From Bacillota bacterium (GTDB lineage: Bacteria > Bacillota_A > Clostridia > Lachnospirales > WQUN01): a stretch of 37,138 bases of DNA. Positions 1 through 7,984 of this stretch are shown piece by piece. Position numbers and translations under genes: made by a program. Location: NCBI GenBank assembly GCA_009786175.1, contig WQTQ01000227.1, forward strand, positions 1-37,138, in the 5' to 3' direction. Under the pieces are notes generated by a model. It had not been told where the DNA came from. It did no database searches and was given only the letters and a program-made list of their open reading frames with translations. Each line of letters starts with the position of its first letter. Position 1 is the first letter of the stretch.

Positions 1-277
1 AATATCCAAATGGGAAAATGAGAACGGCTACCCGGACATCGAATACATTACCGTTATCGCAAAATTTTTTGGTGTTACTACCGATTATTTGCTGGGTTAT
101 GAACACAACGCAAACCTGCTAAAGACCGGTAACGGCTCTGCCCACAGGAATGCTATATCTTGTTCATTTTGTGGAAGAATCCCGGAGCAAGTTGGTACAG
201 TAGTTGCCGGGCCGAATGTTTATATTTGCAAAGAGTGCGTTTCACGATGTCTGGAAATTTTGCTTGGAAAAGTGTAA
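1..277 (+). CDS. XRE-family regulator with C-terminal ClpX-type zinc finger (5' end outside window)
   Basis: The frame is open from base 2, so the N-terminus lies outside the window. The first visible residues (ISKWENENGYPDIEYI, then FFGVTTDYLLG) are the end of a Cro/C1-type helix-turn-helix as found in many Firmicutes regulators. After a short linker comes CSFCGR...VAGPNVYICKECV, a C-x2-C-x18-C-x2-C zinc site with the AGP-VYIC signature of the ClpX N-terminal zinc-binding domain. That domain dimerises and recruits substrates and adaptors in ClpX. The protein ends about ten residues later, so there is no AAA+ module. Inference: a DNA-binding protein that contacts ClpXP or has borrowed its dimerisation domain. 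I am confident of both domains, not of the function. Confidence 0.82.
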   Translation, partial: ISKWENENGYPDIEYITVIAKFFGVTTDYLLGYEHNANLLKTGNGSAHRNAISCSFCGRIPEQVGTVVAGPNVYICKECVSRCLEILLGKV

Positions 278-375
278 AGAGCAGAAAGCAATTCGACCAC
301 ATATTTTTTGTACAATGAATATGCAGTTGCGTGTGATTTCCTCTGTTATGATACTTCATGGAAGGAGGGTTTGAT

Positions 376-1398
376 ATGGATTGGCTGAATAGGATGAACT
401 CCGTTTTAGATTACATTGAAGACAACCTGGATAACGACATAGACGATAATAAAATCGCTGTTCTGTCCGCAACTCCCAAAGGCGTTTTTCAAAGGGTTTT
501 CGCGCTTGTGACAGATATGACGTTATCGGATTACATGCGGAAAAGGAGGTTGACACAAGCAGCTTCAGATATTAAAAATACGAACGTAAAGATAATAGAT
601 ATAGCTATTAAATATGGCTACAATTCTGCTAACGCTTTCAGTTCGGCTTATAAAACATTTCATGGTGTAACGCCGTCTGATACAAGAGCATCCGGTGTAC
701 AGCCCAAATCGTTTCAGCCTCTCTCCTTTACACTTACGCTGTCTGTAAAAGGAGGAAACACAATGCAATATCGTAAAATTGAAAACGCAGAGGAATTTTT
801 GCAGCAAATGGTGAACAAGGAACATTCCAAGAAATGCCTGCAAAGTATTTCGGAAAACAACGGGGTCAAGTGTGTCCTTGACGGTATTAGGTCGGCAGTA
901 ATATTGCCGGAGGGTACCGCTGATTGGGATATGAGCAATGCCTATATTGTTACAGGCGAAGAGGAACGCCCCAAGATTAATCTTTCAGACATATTCGGCA
1001 GAAATGTGTATTGTTATAATCTGAATATAACAAAAGCACAGGCAGAAAATTTGTTAGGTTGTATTGAGGACTATAGGATGAAACCTGATGCGTTAATGCC
1101 TGAAATTATTTTTGTTGATATGAACAAAGCAAAATTCATAAAAAAATCGGAGGCTATGGAGCTAAAAAACAAAGCCGGCGAATGCATAATGGCATTTCAC
1201 CCAAAGTACTTCAAGGATACCTTGGATTTTATTGTTTGCTCAGATTGTGACGATATCGAAGTCCTTTGGAATGATAAAACGGTAGCATCTTATGACGACG
1301 GTAAATTGTGGCCATTGATTATGAAATCGGGCTGCCTTTACACAGCATTATTACCTTTTTGTATTGATAGTTACCTTGATGGTAAGTTCTGGTGGTAA
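376..1398 (+). CDS. AraC-family transcriptional regulator with C-terminal effector-like domain
   Basis: The start is taken at ATG 376 because AAGGAGGG ends six bases upstream; an in-frame ATG at 358 would lie before this ribosome binding site. The 340-residue protein has an N-terminal AraC/XylS double helix-turn-helix (about residues 1-105), with the second-helix signature IIDIAIKYGYNSANAFSSAYKTF followed by HGVTPS. Residues from about 130 onward form a separate domain, as in Rob-like regulators that bind a ligand through a C-terminal GyrI-type fold; I do not recognise this one firmly. The gene stands alone and ends before a hairpin terminator. An internal Shine-Dalgarno sequence with ATG 763 separates the two domains and is listed apart. 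The ligand and targets cannot be read from the sequence. Confidence 0.85.
   Translation: MDWLNRMNSVLDYIEDNLDNDIDDNKIAVLSATPKGVFQRVFALVTDMTLSDYMRKRRLTQAASDIKNTNVKIIDIAIKYGYNSANAFSSAYKTFHGVTPSDTRASGVQPKSFQPLSFTLTLSVKGGNTMQYRKIENAEEFLQQMVNKEHSKKCLQSISENNGVKCVLDGIRSAVILPEGTADWDMSNAYIVTGEEERPKINLSDIFGRNVYCYNLNITKAQAENLLGCIEDYRMKPDALMPEIIFVDMNKAKFIKKSEAMELKNKAGECIMAFHPKYFKDTLDFIVCSDCDDIEVLWNDKTVASYDDGKLWPLIMKSGCLYTALLPFCIDSYLDGKFWW
748..765 (+). promoter_or_regulatory. Internal ribosome binding site within the AraC gene
   Basis: AAAGGAGG at 748-755 is followed by seven bases and an in-frame ATG at 763 (MQYRKIENAEEF). This is as good as the gene's own start signal and lies exactly at the junction between the DNA-binding and effector-like domains. 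It could give a separate C-terminal domain of about 211 residues. It encodes Lys-Gly-Gly, so selection on protein sequence is an alternative explanation. Confidence 0.45.
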
Positions 1399-1400
1399 GT

Positions 1401-1451
1401 AATTACCCCCTGATATCATTCGTCCAATGTTATATCAGGGGGTAATTTTTT
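1401..1451. terminator. Palindromic hairpin, copy 1 of a six-copy family; bidirectional terminator
   Basis: AATTACCCCCTGATAT (1401-1416) is perfectly complementary to ATATCAGGGGGTAATT (1432-1447), with a 15-base loop and six T on the plus strand at 1446-1451. It lies between the convergent AraC gene and glycyl radical enzyme gene, so it can end transcription from both sides. The core CCCCCTGATAT/ATATCAGGGGG recurs at 5777, 17876, 23328, 31575 and 37049. Confidence 0.85.
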
Positions 1452-1458
1452 CATTCAT

Positions 1459-3672
1459 CTAAAACCTCTCATACGTAGTCCGGGCAATTAATTCCCTTTG
1501 TACAATTTCCGCAAGTTCCACAAACCTTGCGCTAAAGCCGCCAATGCGTACAATCAGGTCTTTGTATTCCTCCGGGTGGGTTAGGGCCCGCTCCAGGTCG
1601 TGTTTGCCCACGGCGGACAAGTTTGTTTGCGTGCCGTTATTTTCGTAAAACGTAATTAATACTGTTTTTATAGCGTCGCGGTTTTCTGTCAGCATTTTTT
1701 TGTCGAAGCGAATATTGTGGGTGGCACCTACGTGTCGCTTCGCGTCAATTTTTGCCATGGAATTTAGCGTGGCGGTTAGCCCGCTTTTGTCCGCCCCAAG
1801 GGATGGGCTGTTACCGTTGGAAAACGCCTGCCCTTTCAGCCTGCCGCATGGTGTGGCACCCACTGTCGCGCCAAACTCTGCAGAGCCGGAGTTGTTTACG
1901 CTGCATGCGTTGTAAGTGTGCAGGTTTGTGCCGCGGCCCGCCTCTTCAATTAGATCGGCGATGTGGTCGGATACACGGGCGGCCATTGCGTCCGCCCGGT
2001 CGTTATCGTTGCCGTACTTGGGCGCGTTTAACAATTGCTTGCGCTCTGCGGTATAACCTTCAAAGTTGGCATTTAACATTTCCACCAGCTTGGCCATGGT
2101 AAAATATTTTTCGTCGTACGCGCAGTGTTTTATGGCCGTTAAACTGTCTGCGCAGGTAATCAGGCCAAAAATTTCGTTGGTGGCGGCAAGGTAGCGGACA
2201 CCGCCGCTAAAAAGCCCCCTACCCTTTTCTACGCAGTCGCGGGTAAGCAGACTGTGATGCAAGAAGCTTGCCGCTTCACCGGCAACTTGGTAATTTAGCT
2301 GCTCGTGGTACGCCTGCATTTGGCACATGGGCTTTAGCAGGTTATCATAGGCGGCAAATAAATCTTCAAATGTATCAAAACTTGCCGGGTCTGGCATATT
2401 ATGAATTTCTTTCTCCCCGGTGAAAGAGTTAACCCCCCGGTGTAATACCAGGTTTAGGGCGGCAGGGAGAAACAACGCGGTATTTGGTGTTGCCGCGCCA
2501 TATCCTTCCAAAATATATTCGCCGCAGCCAAGGGGAACCCAATTGCAAGCCATTTCCCTGTCTACTTGGTAAATATGCTCGATGGCAGGCACGGTTGTTT
2601 CGTCACTGTAAATAATTGGATAAACCGCGCCCTCCTGTATGTTGATTAGAGTCTCGTCTATTAAGCGTTGGTCCATGCCCGTGTAGTAGCGCATTGTTAG
2701 CTGGGGAACCGTTTCTTTTACAACACGGGAAGTTTTTATCAACGCCATTGCCAGGCGGTCTGCGGCTTTAGGGTTCTTTCTGCCATACCCGCCAAAAAGT
2801 ATGCGGCTGTCGTGTATCTTGCCCACAACCATAATGTTGCGGTACAGGGAAGATAACCGGCGGATGGCCTCTTCCTCTGTAAGCCTGCCGCTGTCAATAT
2901 CACGGGCGTAAAAATCCCCCAGGTAATTGTCCATGCGGCCATAGTTCATAAGGCACGAGCAGACAGAGTAAATCCAAACAAGCTGCAACGCTTCTTTAAA
3001 TGTCTCCGGCGGCGCGGCGGATATCTTGTCAAAAATTTGGCTTATCTCCAATAATTCATCCCGGCGGGCTTGTGGCTTACTGCTTGCAAGGGTTTTGGCT
3101 TCCGCGGCGTAATGTTTACATGCGTCCGCTATTGTGTCTATGGATATGTCCAGCGCGTCGTAAAAACTGGATTCGCCATTTTGCATACGGTAATGGGTCA
3201 CCCGTTCTTTTAACCCGCAAAGGCCAAGTGTAACCAACAAATCCAAATCCACATTCATGCCCGCGATACGGCAGCTGGCAATGTAGTATGAGCCAACCCG
3301 GGGGACATCATATTTCTCATGAAAACGGGCGGCTGCTTTTGCCTCTGTGTTTTCCGTCTGCCAAAACCGGCGCATTTCTTCTACTTTTGTTATAAAATTT
3401 TCGGAAACATTATCCCGTACGCTGTTCAACGCGGCGGCTACCCTGTCGTCGTGGAAGTAATATGTGTATACCCCGCCATATTGGGGCGAAAATCCCACAT
3501 ACCCGTGAGACATTGTGCCTACGATTAAATCCTCTTCACGTATAGGGTTTAAAACGTATGGTACTTGCATTTGCAGGCATTTTGCTTCCCGCAAAGATAC
3601 ATCAGGCTCGTTTTGGTAAACTTCAGTAAAGCGAAGGGCATATTCCAAGTCTTTTAAATTATCGTGATACAT
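1459..3672 (-). CDS. Glycyl radical enzyme, PFL-like family with a Cys-x-Glu (eliminase-type) active site
   Basis: A 737-residue glycyl radical enzyme. The C-terminal radical loop is VRIGGFSARF, matching the RVxGYxAxF consensus; the radical glycine is Gly712. The thiyl-radical cysteine is Cys383 in LGCGEY. The Cys-x-Glu pair (Cys383, Glu385) is characteristic of dehydratase/lyase members such as glycerol dehydratase, CutC and HypD. True pyruvate formate-lyase has Cys-Cys instead, so formate/acetyl-CoA chemistry is unlikely. The substrate cannot be assigned. The start at ATG 3672 overlaps the TGA of the thymidylate-synthase-like gene by one base (TGATG), implying coupled translation. No radical-SAM activase gene is present in the window, so activation must come from elsewhere. 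The enzyme would be oxygen-sensitive. Confidence 0.88.
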   Translation of the reverse strand: MYHDNLKDLEYALRFTEVYQNEPDVSLREAKCLQMQVPYVLNPIREEDLIVGTMSHGYVGFSPQYGGVYTYYFHDDRVAAALNSVRDNVSENFITKVEEMRRFWQTENTEAKAAARFHEKYDVPRVGSYYIASCRIAGMNVDLDLLVTLGLCGLKERVTHYRMQNGESSFYDALDISIDTIADACKHYAAEAKTLASSKPQARRDELLEISQIFDKISAAPPETFKEALQLVWIYSVCSCLMNYGRMDNYLGDFYARDIDSGRLTEEEAIRRLSSLYRNIMVVGKIHDSRILFGGYGRKNPKAADRLAMALIKTSRVVKETVPQLTMRYYTGMDQRLIDETLINIQEGAVYPIIYSDETTVPAIEHIYQVDREMACNWVPLGCGEYILEGYGAATPNTALFLPAALNLVLHRGVNSFTGEKEIHNMPDPASFDTFEDLFAAYDNLLKPMCQMQAYHEQLNYQVAGEAASFLHHSLLTRDCVEKGRGLFSGGVRYLAATNEIFGLITCADSLTAIKHCAYDEKYFTMAKLVEMLNANFEGYTAERKQLLNAPKYGNDNDRADAMAARVSDHIADLIEEAGRGTNLHTYNACSVNNSGSAEFGATVGATPCGRLKGQAFSNGNSPSLGADKSGLTATLNSMAKIDAKRHVGATHNIRFDKKMLTENRDAIKTVLITFYENNGTQTNLSAVGKHDLERALTHPEEYKDLIVRIGGFSARFVELAEIVQRELIARTTYERF

Positions 3673-4463
3673 CAACTATTGCTCCCATCCCTAATTGCGT
3701 TTACAGCCGCTTCAATTTCCGGAATAGATTCCTCCATTATGTCCTTGAAAAACCCTTCGTACTCGTAGGTAACGGCTTCCAGGTCGCCTCCGCTTTCCTT
3801 TATGCCGTCGATGTATTGCTGTAACAGTGGGAAGTCCTTTTCGTAACAATGGAAACTGTTGGCCCGGTGCGTGTATGTTCCCACCCCTACCCCTAGGGCA
3901 TCTGCAATTTTTTTCTGCAGCATGATAAACGCAAAGGCATTCATAAATGTTGCCTTTGTGGCATCATTGGAGCGCATTAACACTTTGCAATGTAGCTTTT
4001 CGCCCCTGATAAAAAATTGCATGTTCTGTAAACAGGCGGGGTTTGGGTTAAACGGGTCTACGCCGTTATCCCGTATGTTAATTACCGCCCGGCGGGAATC
4101 TGTACTGCGTCGCAGTTCATTAACAACAAATTCAACTTGATTAATATTTCCGTTGCGTATTGGGAAATTTACCATTCTGTCGTGGTATGTGTACTCCCAG
4201 CAGGTGTCTTCGCCAATCTTAAAATCCAAAATGCCGTCCAGCACTTCCATTACATACTGCTGCAATTCCCGAAAGCCGCCAATGTACAGCTTGGAAACCA
4301 TCGGCTCTGATAACGGTTCCGCCACTACCATTGTCATTGACACTTCCTTTTGCTTTTGGTCCCAGTCGTTGCAGCTGATAACTTCCCCGTTGGTGTGTAG
4401 TGCCATAAGCGCGTTGTGGTACGCCTCTGATAAAAATCTTCCTTCAACAAGTATTTCTTTCAT
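3672..4463 (-). CDS. Thymidylate synthase superfamily protein (ThyA-like)
   Basis: At 263 residues this is the usual ThyA length (264 in E. coli). The C-terminal two thirds align with ThyA from memory: DSRR (Arg124, Arg125), catalytic Cys144 in NPACLQNMQF, Arg164 and Asp167 in MRSND, Asn175, and His205/Tyr207 in SFHCY. These correspond to E. coli Arg126/127, Cys146, Arg166, Asp169, Asn177 and His207/Tyr209, so dUMP phosphate, base and folate contacts look kept. The N-terminal third and the canonical TGGD loop diverge strongly. It may therefore be a divergent thymidylate synthase or a relative that methylates or hydroxymethylates another pyrimidine nucleotide. It is first in a two-gene operon, translationally coupled to a glycyl radical enzyme, an unusual partnership. 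A ribosome binding site AAAGGTGG precedes the ATG. Confidence 0.78.
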   Translation of the reverse strand: MKEILVEGRFLSEAYHNALMALHTNGEVISCNDWDQKQKEVSMTMVVAEPLSEPMVSKLYIGGFRELQQYVMEVLDGILDFKIGEDTCWEYTYHDRMVNFPIRNGNINQVEFVVNELRRSTDSRRAVINIRDNGVDPFNPNPACLQNMQFFIRGEKLHCKVLMRSNDATKATFMNAFAFIMLQKKIADALGVGVGTYTHRANSFHCYEKDFPLLQQYIDGIKESGGDLEAVTYEYEGFFKDIMEESIPEIEAAVNAIRDGSNS

Positions 4464-4483
4464 GTCTTCGCCACCTTTGTCAA

Positions 4484-4512
4484 TTTACATTTATCCTGCA
4501 TGGTGGTATCAT
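4484..4512 (+). promoter_or_regulatory. Candidate sigma-A promoter for the DUF2284 gene
   Basis: TTTACA at 4484-4489 and TATCAT at 4507-4512 are separated by 17 bases, each one mismatch from consensus. It lies in the short divergent region between the ThyA-like gene and the DUF2284 gene, about 35 bases before the ATG at 4547. Confidence 0.5.
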
Positions 4513-4546
4513 ACGATAAATACATACCAAAAGGAAGGGATTTAAT

Positions 4547-5053
4547 ATGAATAGTGAAAAATATGTAAGCCTGGCTAAAGAGCTTGGCGCGAAAAACGTA
4601 GTAAAATTTAGCATCGAAGACATAGTTTTTGATCCGCGAGTAGTTTTAAAATGCATGTTTGGCTGTTCCGACTATGGCCGCAATCACACCTGCCCATATC
4701 AAAAATCGCCCCTTAGCATGGACGAATACCGTAAAATTTTCGAACATTATACCTGGGGAATTATTATAGGCTGCAACCAGAAAAAAATTAGCCAAGAAAT
4801 TTCTTATGAAATTGAAAGGCGTGCATTTTTAGACGGGTACCATTTTTCATTCTCTTTAAGCGATTGCGGGTTGTGTAAGGAATGTTCCCGCATACACGGC
4901 AAATGCTGCAATGTACCCACAAAGGCACGGCCTGCGTTCCACGCCGTTGGTATTGACGTATTTAAAACCGTGGAGAAATTTGGCCTGCCCCTTTATGTAA
5001 TGCAGTCACCGGATGATGAAGCCAACTGGTATTCCGCGGTGTTTATTGAATAG
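4547..5053 (+). CDS. DUF2284 family cysteine-rich, probable metal-binding protein
   Basis: A 168-residue soluble protein with the DUF2284 pattern: CMFGCSDYGRNHTCPY near residues 36-51, then a second cysteine cluster DCGLCKECSRIHGKCC near 105-120. The two clusters could hold an iron-sulfur cluster or zinc; the family is usually described as predicted metal-binding and is common in anaerobes. The biochemical role is not known to me. The start ATG 4547 follows a GGAAGG ribosome binding site. It is transcribed divergently from the ThyA-like/glycyl radical pair; a link with that pair is possible but rests on position only. Confidence 0.8.
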   Translation: MNSEKYVSLAKELGAKNVVKFSIEDIVFDPRVVLKCMFGCSDYGRNHTCPYQKSPLSMDEYRKIFEHYTWGIIIGCNQKKISQEISYEIERRAFLDGYHFSFSLSDCGLCKECSRIHGKCCNVPTKARPAFHAVGIDVFKTVEKFGLPLYVMQSPDDEANWYSAVFIE

Positions 5054-5125
5054 ATTTGCCAAATTGTAAACTTTTTTGTGTATCATTCGTATGTAAAAGT
5101 AATACTCCGGGGGAGGCACCCATAG

Positions 5126-5147
5126 ACGCTGTCCGGATTGACGGCGT
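5126..5147 (+). other. Small leader hairpin before the membrane protein gene
   Basis: ACGCTGTC (5126-5133) and GACGGCGT (5140-5147) form an eight-pair stem with one G-U pair and a six-base loop. It lies in the 147-base gap between the DUF2284 stop and ATG 5201. I recognise no riboswitch class. It may be a leader structure or chance. Confidence 0.3.
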
Positions 5148-5200
5148 AAAAACAGCAGGAACGAGTGTTTCAAATAAAAAATTACGGAGGTATAAAAACT

Positions 5201-5770
5201 ATGGAAGGAAAAGTTGTATTATTTGACTCTGACGGCACGCAAATAGGCGAAACTTTTACCCGCCGCGCGCGCCAGCTTGTTAAGCAGCAACGGGCCACAT
5301 GGGTGGACGACAACCATACAGCAATCCGCTTTAACCCGGACACAGATGAAGACATTGCCATCGACATGAAAGACACACCAATGCCCCTCCCCTTACCCAC
5401 TACAGAAAAACCCAGCGCAAGTGAAAAACCAGCGGGAAGCAACCACTTGTACGCACTGGCAGAACTTCGTGTAAACGACAGACGCAGAATGATCTTTCAC
5501 CTGTTACTGCTTATTCCGGCGTTTTTGGTTATCACAGCTTTTACAATGCTAATCCACGATGGTTTTCATGCAAGTCCCGCATTTTTGTTTTTTGGGTTTG
5601 CAAACGGTGTACTGGTTACTTTTAACTTTTGCAACATACGGGCATACTACAGGCAGCACGTAAAGTATCAATTGTATGATTCCGGAATATTTGCATATTT
5701 GAAAAGCCGCAAAGAAGCGCAATTATCTTCAGAAGTAGAAAAATTGCGCCGCATGGGATACGGCGAATAA
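5201..5770 (+). CDS. Hypothetical membrane protein with N-terminal basic soluble domain
   Basis: The start is ATG 5201, preceded by ACGGAGG with ten bases of spacing; a GTG at 5165 gives a longer frame but has no such signal. The 189-residue protein begins with a compact domain (VVLFDSDGTQIGETF, then RRARQLVKQQRATWVDD) that may bind nucleic acid or membrane phosphate groups. A Pro/Ser-rich linker follows (about residues 60-80), then two membrane helices (about 95-150) and a charged cytoplasmic tail. I recognise no family with a known function. The gene stands alone and ends six bases before a palindromic terminator. Confidence 0.75.
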   Translation: MEGKVVLFDSDGTQIGETFTRRARQLVKQQRATWVDDNHTAIRFNPDTDEDIAIDMKDTPMPLPLPTTEKPSASEKPAGSNHLYALAELRVNDRRRMIFHLLLLIPAFLVITAFTMLIHDGFHASPAFLFFGFANGVLVTFNFCNIRAYYRQHVKYQLYDSGIFAYLKSRKEAQLSSEVEKLRRMGYGE

Positions 5771-5776
5771 AAACTT

Positions 5777-5816
5777 ACCCCCTGATATCACATTCGCGAG
5801 TGTGATATCAGGGGGT
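5777..5816. terminator. Palindromic hairpin, copy 2; bidirectional terminator
   Basis: ACCCCCTGATATCACA (5777-5792) pairs with TGTGATATCAGGGGGT (5801-5816), a 16-bp perfect stem with an eight-base loop. It lies between the convergent membrane-protein gene and the five-gene VanW operon. The plus-side continuation GGTTTA is shared with copy 5 at 31575. Confidence 0.85.
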
Positions 5817-5838
5817 GGTTTATTCCTACGGTAAAAAG

Positions 5839-5979
5839 TTAACGGGTAGCTTTTAACACAAATTTATAAAAATCGTCATGCCTGTCCGGCTCCTCTAATT
5901 CCTTTCGCTTTACAAGCGGCAGGGGAAAGAACAACAGATAGAAAATAATACACACAATAACATATAACACTTTTTTCAT
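5839..5979 (-). CDS. Small single-pass membrane peptide
   Basis: Forty-six residues starting MKKVLYVIVCIIFYLLFFPL, with one hydrophobic helix (about residues 4-22) and a charged tail rich in Lys, Arg, Asp and Glu. The start at 5979 is chosen because AAAGGGG precedes it and because the helix follows directly; a longer frame to 6039 exists without comparable support. It follows the CDF transporter by 56 bases as the last gene of the operon. It could be a small accessory subunit of the exporter. No family recognised. Confidence 0.55.
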   Translation of the reverse strand: MKKVLYVIVCIIFYLLFFPLPLVKRKELEEPDRHDDFYKFVLKATR

Positions 5980-6035
5980 GCAAATGCCCCTTTCAAAGTT
6001 TAGTACCATTAATATACATAAACATGAAGAATGTG

Positions 6036-6953
6036 TCAAATCTGAATAGGATCAATATGCAGCAGCAGTTCAATATCCAGCTTCGCTTTTGCATCATTCT
6101 CTATTTCATCTATTATGGCATGTGCGTCTTTTAAGGAAAGGGTATCGCTCATTTCTACATGCAAGGTTGGCACATTTTTTCCGGGGCCGTAGTTATGCAC
6201 CGTCAAATCGTGGACAGAAATAATTCCCTCGTAAGACCTTACAAAATCTAAAATTTTCTCTGCCTGTTCGCTGTCTATGGATTCCCCTATAATCTTGGAA
6301 ACAGTCTCCTTGGCCACCATAAAACCGGAGTACAAAATAATCAGCGAAACTATTACACCAATGTAGCCATCAATTATAATCCCTGTTACATGGGTAAAAA
6401 TTACAGAGGATATAATGGCGATTGCTATAATTACGTCCATTAAACTGTCTTTTGACAAGGCTTTCAACGGCCCGGAATTAACTGTTTTCCCAAGTTTTCT
6501 GTAAAACAAAGACTGCCACAATTTAAGCAGGCCGGAAGCAGCAAGAATACCTACAAGCACAACGTTGAAGCCTATCTCTTCCGGGTTGATAATGGACTCT
6601 ATCGAGCTTGTTATAAACTCGTAGCCTAAAAATAGCATGAAAGCGGCAATTATTAATGAAGTAATGTATTCGATTCTGGCATGGCCGAATGGATGCTTAC
6701 GGTCCGGCGGCTTTTTAGCAAATTTTATCCCAATAATAACGATAAGGTTTGCCAACGAGTCCGTAATGTTGTTTACCGCATCCGCAATTATTGATATAGA
6801 GTTTAGCATCAACCCGATAACCAGCTTAACTAAAAACAGGAAGGTATTTGTAACCATACCCACCCCGGACGCTAGGTTTCCGTATTTTGTCCGTGTAGCT
6901 TCCTCGTTTACGTCCAAGTTCCCAATAAAAAATTTAACTAATAACTTTGTCAT
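6036..6953 (-). CDS. Cation diffusion facilitator transporter, probable Mn(II) exporter
   Basis: A 305-residue CDF protein: six membrane helices (about residues 28-200) followed by a cytoplasmic dimerisation domain (about 210-305), and the HPFGHARIEY loop typical of the family. The transmembrane metal site is Asn61-x3-Asp65 in helix 2 (NNITDS) and Asp169-x3-Asp173 in helix 5 (DSLMD). This NDDD arrangement is that of Mn-exporting members such as pneumococcal MntE; zinc members carry HDHD or DDHD. Mn(II) export is therefore the best prediction, driven by proton exchange. The gene starts 14 bases after the dGTPase stop and belongs to the same operon. dGTPases are metal-dependent, often Mn(II), a suggestive but unproven link. 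Confidence 0.87.
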   Translation of the reverse strand: MTKLLVKFFIGNLDVNEEATRTKYGNLASGVGMVTNTFLFLVKLVIGLMLNSISIIADAVNNITDSLANLIVIIGIKFAKKPPDRKHPFGHARIEYITSLIIAAFMLFLGYEFITSSIESIINPEEIGFNVVLVGILAASGLLKLWQSLFYRKLGKTVNSGPLKALSKDSLMDVIIAIAIISSVIFTHVTGIIIDGYIGVIVSLIILYSGFMVAKETVSKIIGESIDSEQAEKILDFVRSYEGIISVHDLTVHNYGPGKNVPTLHVEMSDTLSLKDAHAIIDEIENDAKAKLDIELLLHIDPIQI

Positions 6954-6967
6954 TAAAGCACCCTACT

Positions 6968-7984
6968 CTACGCCTCCCAGACAGAAGGCAAGTAAATTTC
7001 GTTAAACCGTTTCATGGCGAAGCGGTCTGTCATACCGGCGATGTAGTCCGCAACAGTTTGTGTTGGGTTTTCGCACATGCGCCCTTGGAATTCATGCGGC
7101 ATCTGTTCAGGGTTATTAATGTAATAATCAAATAACAACTCGAACATTTTGCTAATTTTTCTGCGTTCTCTTTGGTGCAGCTGGTTTACATATACATTGG
7201 AAAAAAGAAATTCCCTTAATTCTGCCATAATTTTTGCAACACACGGGGAAAGACCGATTTCGGTTTTTTCCGTTTTATCTTTGCTGTTTTCAACAAAATT
7301 TTTAACCAAAAAATCTATCCGCTTAGACGGCGTAGGCCCAAGCAAATCCCCAACAAAAGTCGGCAAGTCGCCCGGCCCAAGTATTTTGGCGCGAATTGCA
7401 TCGTCAACATCGTGGTTCATATACGCAATTTTATCAGAAATTTGCACTACTCTGCCTTCCGGTGTAGATGGCGAATACGCCGTCCTGTGGTTTAAAATGC
7501 CATCCACCACCTCAAAGGTAAGGTTAAGTCCCCTACCCTCATCTTCTAAAACTTCTACCACCCGTACACTCTGCTCGTTGTGCCTAAAGCCATCGGGCAG
7601 CAGTATGTCCAGTGCGTCTTCGCCGGTATGGCCGAAAGGCGTATGCCCAAGGTCGTGGCCAAGGGCGATTGCCTCTGTTAAATCTTCGTTCAATTTCAAT
7701 GCCCGCGCAATTGTACGGGCTATTTGCGCCACTTCTAAGGTGTGGGTTAGTCTTGTACGGTAGTGGTCGCCTTCCGGGGAAATGAAAACCTGCGTCTTAT
7801 GCATAAGCCTGCGGAAGGCCTTACTGTGAGTTATCCTGTCCCGGTCTTTCTGAAATTCTGTACGGATGTCGCATTTTTCCATAGAAAATTTACGCCCACG
7901 GGTTTGCGCGCTTTTGGCGGCTACTTGGCTAAGGGTTTCAAACTCTTGCTGTTCCCGCAATTCCCTAAAAGTCATGGGCTTCAC
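6968..7984 (-). CDS. dgt: Deoxyguanosinetriphosphate triphosphohydrolase-like HD protein
   Basis: A 338-residue member of the dGTPase family, which releases inorganic triphosphate from dNTPs and so trims the DNA precursor pool. The HD-type metal site is visible: His81 in RLTHTLEV, His110-Asp111 in LGHDLGHTPFGH, and Asp184 in ISDKIAYMNHD. The N-terminal basic segment (RTEFQKDRDRITHSKAFRRL) and the MHKTQVF motif are typical of the shorter, Dgt-like class of Firmicutes. The start ATG at 7984 overlaps the regulator's stop by four bases. Which dNTP is preferred cannot be read; some homologues act on several dNTPs under allosteric control. Confidence 0.93.
   Translation of the reverse strand: MKPMTFRELREQQEFETLSQVAAKSAQTRGRKFSMEKCDIRTEFQKDRDRITHSKAFRRLMHKTQVFISPEGDHYRTRLTHTLEVAQIARTIARALKLNEDLTEAIALGHDLGHTPFGHTGEDALDILLPDGFRHNEQSVRVVEVLEDEGRGLNLTFEVVDGILNHRTAYSPSTPEGRVVQISDKIAYMNHDVDDAIRAKILGPGDLPTFVGDLLGPTPSKRIDFLVKNFVENSKDKTEKTEIGLSPCVAKIMAELREFLFSNVYVNQLHQRERRKISKMFELLFDYYINNPEQMPHEFQGRMCENPTQTVADYIAGMTDRFAMKRFNEIYLPSVWEA

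Noticed and set aside
1459..3672. Assignment as pyruvate formate-lyase (pflB)
   Set aside because: The active site has Cys-x-Glu, not the Cys-Cys pair of true PFL, and no activase gene accompanies it.
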